From Halichoerus grypus (lineage: Eukaryota; Chordata; Mammalia; Carnivora; Phocidae): DNA of 64,000 bases. The stretch is taken from assembly GCF_964656455.1 (NCBI RefSeq), contig NC_135724.1:11741414-11805413 (forward strand). The letters are read 5' to 3'. Below are positions 60,661 to 64,000 of the stretch, piece by piece. Made by a program: the position numbers and the translations under genes. The notes below the pieces were generated by a model. The model had not been told where the DNA came from and did not search any database. It worked only from the letters and a program-made list of their open reading frames with translations. The first letter of the stretch is position 1. Every line of letters starts with the position of its first letter.

Positions 60661-60860
60661 GGTGGGGCGCCTGGGTGGCTCAGTCATTAAGCGTCTGCCT
60701 TCGGCTCAGGTCATGGTCCCAGGGTCCTGGGATCGAGCCCCGCATTGGGCTCCCTGCTCCACGGGAAGCCTGCTTCTCCCCCTCTCACTCCCCCTGCTTG
60801 TGTTCCCTCTCTCGCTGTATCTCTCTCTGTCAAGTAAATAAATAAAATCTTTTTAAAAAA
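60661..60860 (+). mobile_element. young CAN-SINE
   Basis: The head ggggcgcctgggtggctcag and a body with gatcgagccccgcattgggc identify it, with an AAATAAATAAA tail. A perfect 12-bp duplication, aaaatgatggcc, flanks it at 60649-60660 and 60861-60872. Confidence 0.97.
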
Positions 60861-60872
60861 AAAATGATGGCC

Positions 60873-62526
60873 AGGGAACTTAGATTATATCTCTACACTT
60901 TAGCTTAACATCATTAAAATTATTTTTCTCACTGCAATATAAAAATACTGCTTTTGCAAAAGATGTACCAGAAGCCCATATAAGGACATACTTTGTCCCT
61001 GTGGTAAAATACCTTATGTTAGTTTTCTCTAATAACTTGGGCATCTGTCATTGATATAAAGGAACTCAGAGGATCCAATGCACCTTTTTCCATAGTAAGT
61101 TTCATGGAACAGAGTGTGCGCAGATGAGGCTATAGATACCATACCCATATCCTTCATGAGCTGAAGGTTGTTTAGTGGGAACAGCTACGATGTATTGTGT
61201 GAAGACATACTTCTGAAGATCACAGGAACTTGCCCCAATTTTTTCTACACATGCTCCTAAGAGCAAGTTTCAACCAAAGATGGAAATAGAAGTCTTCAAC
61301 CAAAGATGGCATATAAATAAAATAACCCTGTTCCCTCGTCCCTTGGTTGAGAGAACTCCAAGACACAGTCACTGCCTCTCTGTATCCTCCAGGAGGATTG
61401 TGCTGCAGTTGTTCATGGTGGTAATTAGCTCCAGACTGGGGTTCAAATGGGCTTCCTTCCTTTCCCTGGGTCACTTCTCCATGCCACTATTGGTGTACTT
61501 GGGGATCAGCTCCTAAATGAAAGGCATAACTTTGAACTGTTGTATCAGGGTCAGCTTCTTAGGGAACCCTAAGATGGAATATTGATAGTTGCGTATTTAT
61601 TTTTAAGGAACCTGGTAAGATATACTAATGTGTGATATGAAATATTCTACAACGGACAGTAGTGTTTCACAAACTTATTTGACCAAAAAACTCGTTTTAT
61701 TTCTAATTTTGGTAAGTACATTTTTTATGAATTTTCCACAGAACAATCTTTACAAGATGCCTTTAAAGATCTACGAAGTTTCTGTTTCCTCTTAATGTCA
61801 TTACTTTATCCTCAGTTCTCAAAAGGATGAGCACTCAAACATACCTTTACCACCTTTTGCTGAGTCGATCTTTATTATGAATGCCCCAGTTAATTCTGAG
61901 TAAAATTCTGAGACATTTTTTTGTCATTTATTCCACCCATCCTTTTTGGTTCACCTTTATTTTGATGCCTTCATGCTGGCCTTAGTTCTGATACTTTCCT
62001 CTACAAGAGACTGGTCCTTCACAACTGTGGGGTCATTGAAGATTTTCCTGGGGTGTCTAAAATCCTTCTATCCAAACTAACCCAAATGAGAAAAAAAAGT
62101 TTAAGGGAAAAATATTTTATTCTAGTTTAAAACAGGAGATCTTCCTCCCAATTTCACACCTCACCTCCATCCCCCACATCAATACAATTATTTTCTATTA
62201 TAGTTTAACTTATTCTTTTCTTGAGGTTGACTAATAATAATTTTTTGTTTCTCAGGCTGGTGCAAGGAACAGAAACACACCTGAGGGGTCAAAAAAGTAA
62301 AATGTCCTCTTGCTCATCTTCCTTCTCCTCCTCTTCCTTCCTCAGTAATAAGGGATAAGGCATTAGAAAATACGTCAAACATTCCAGAGCCTCTGAAAAA
62401 TATTGAGTTTGATCTCCTATATGCGATAAATCTAATATAGCTCAAACAAATAAATAAAAACTATGCTTTGAGTGACAGCAGAAAATGATAACTTGATTGT
62501 TATATTCTCATTAAATCCTTGTTACA
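60873..62526. other. gene-free interval
   Basis: The overlapping frames at 61220-61516 lie in a GC-richer patch and have no motif. A C/T-rich tract lies at 62310-62345. Confidence 0.4.
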
Positions 62527-62721
62527 GGGGCACCTGGGTGGCTCAGTCGTTAAGCGTCTGCCTTTGGCTCAGGTCATGATCCCAGGGTCCTGGGATCAAG
62601 CCCCGCATCGGTCTCCCTGCTTGGCAGGAAGCCTGCTTCTCCCTCTCCCACTCCCCCTGCTTGTGTTCCCTCTCTCGCTGTGTCTCTCTCTGTCAAATAA
62701 ATAAATAAAATCTTTTTAAAA
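62527..62721 (+). mobile_element. young CAN-SINE
   Basis: The head ggggcacctgggtggctcag, the body gggatcaagccccgcatcgg and an AAATAAATAAA tail are present. I could not find a convincing target-site duplication. Confidence 0.95.
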
Positions 62722-63260
62722 AGTTGAATTTTTCTCTAGTAGTCATGATGGTGGGTGGCTTGGAGTCCACGGAGTTGCTGTCCTTCCCAAGAGGCAAATC
62801 ACACTCTTTTCTGGTTGGTTGATGAAACACCTCTCCCCACCCTCCCACTAGATTTAGAAAACTCTTGGTCTACTACCATCATCCCTCTGCTGAGGTCCCT
62901 TCAGTGCTCTATGCAGCATGTTTAGACTGAGACTCAGACACACAAACTCACTCTTCTTCTCATGTGACTTCCACCTGATCCTTGAGAAAGGCTCACATGT
63001 CCCTTGTTCCAACAAATTCTGGAAATACAGTTGCTTCCCCAACTTCAGCTTTCTCCATTTTTGTCACAGACAAGTTCAAACAAACTTTTGTACTTCGAGT
63101 TTCTCAGTACAGACTGAACAATAGGGCAAAGTGTCTAACTGTAGGCAGCTCAGGTGAAGCTGCCCAGTGATTTCATCGCATCCCCTCTCTCCTGACTCAA
63201 GAAGGTACGATGGGGTTCTCATTCAGCTCTCTCCAACAACATCCCTTCCCTGATTTTATT
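62722..63260. other. gene-free interval
   Basis: The frames at 62854-63170 lie on both strands, are short and have no motif. Confidence 0.4.
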
Positions 63261-63267
63261 AAATTCA

Positions 63268-63620
63268 CTGTGAATTGTGTAAGACTGTTGAATCACAGAC
63301 CTGTACCTCTGAAACAAATAATACATTATATGTTAAAAAAAAAAAAAAAAAAGAAAAGAACAGGAAGGGAAAAATGAAGGGGGGGAAATCAGAGGGGGAG
63401 ATGAACCAGGAGAGACTATGGACTCTGAGAAACAAACTGAGGGTTCTGGACAGGAGGGGGGTGGGGGGATGGGTTAGCCTGGTGATGGGTATTAAAGAGG
63501 GCACATACTGAATGGAGCACTGGGTGTTATACGCAAACAATGAATCATGGAACAGTACATCAAAAACTAATGATGTAATGTGTGGTGATTAACATAACAT
63601 AATAAAAAAAAAAAAGAAAA
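63268..63620 (+). mobile_element. young L1 3' end
   Basis: It is the same 3' UTR as 3641-3981: gaattgtgtaagactgttga, an A-rich stretch, the G-rich tract at 63450-63472, gagcactgggtgttatacgc and a poly(A) after gtgattaacataacataata. A short possible duplication, aaattca, lies at 63261-63267 and 63621-63627. The 91- and 78-codon frames over it are repeat frames. Confidence 0.93.
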
Positions 63621-63627
63621 AAATTCA

Positions 63628-64000
63628 TCTCCTGGGACCATTTCTCTCCACATGTGGGGCTAGAGATGGTACTCCATGAATCAGTCTTCATGGTGATGGG
63701 ACTTACTGTCCACGTGCTCTCCAAAATAATTTTATGTGAAGTTTTCTCAAGATCTTAACTCCTTATGCCATCTGTAGGATGCCAGTGATCCATCTGCATA
63801 CCTATAATATCAACTATAGAACTGATTTTCTAACAAATTCTGTTAAAATTTTCTTTATAAAATCTAACACTTCTTATAGTCTTTTTTTCCCCCACCTATT
63901 ACTTAGGCCTCAATCCAGATTTCCATTTTGACAGCCTATGACATTAGCATAGTCTAGGCATAACTATGTAACATAATACATATTTATTCAATAAATAAAT
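63628..64000. other. gene-free end of window
   Basis: No coding or repeat identity was established. Confidence 0.35.

Noticed and set aside
1..64000. Operons, CRISPR arrays, phage or bacterial features
   Set aside because: Composition and SINE/L1/LTR content are those of a mammalian nuclear genome, and no regularly spaced repeats or prokaryotic genes are present.

Overview
This window is non-coding mammalian nuclear DNA. I found no exon, RNA gene or CpG island that I can support. The sequence is AT-rich and CpG-poor. Open reading frames are short and fall in repeats, low-complexity tracts or chance frames.

The organism is most likely a carnivoran of the arctoid group (bear, seal, mustelid or relative). 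The evidence is 17 tRNA-Lys-derived CAN-SINEs. The youngest have a head and body that I associate with arctoids and that differ from the dog and cat SINE consensus sequences as I remember them. Three young L1 3' ends share one carnivoran-type 3' UTR. This rests on remembered consensus sequences, not on a search.

Layout: 1-19 kb has sparse SINEs, an ERV-L-type LTR (2.7-3.2 kb), a twin-primed young L1 (3.55-3.99 kb), old L1 3' ends (7.9-8.2 and 13.9-14.3 kb), a MaLR-type LTR (17.3-17.7 kb) and a hAT relic (18.6-18.95 kb). At 19.5-26 kb old MIR and MER5A copies have been split by L1 insertions. At 28-33 kb lie an old antisense LINE, two SINEs and an unexplained 93-bp near-identical direct repeat. 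At 35-39 kb there are three SINEs, one carrying a (GAA)45 tail. The interval 39.2-42.5 kb is repeat-poor. At 46.2-47.2 kb there is a decayed ERV-L pol fragment, followed by a long antisense old L1 split by SINEs. At 50-64 kb there are more SINEs, a Tigger-type DNA transposon with visible ends (57.46-57.96 kb), a poly(A)-only insertion (54.85 kb) and a third young L1 end (63.3-63.6 kb).

No genes act together here. The value of the window is its insertion history: target-site duplications, nested insertions and odd repair-like scars. I did not find a new biological system. The most unusual features are the 93-bp duplicated tract, the poly(A)-only insertion with its own target-site duplication, and the GAA expansion.
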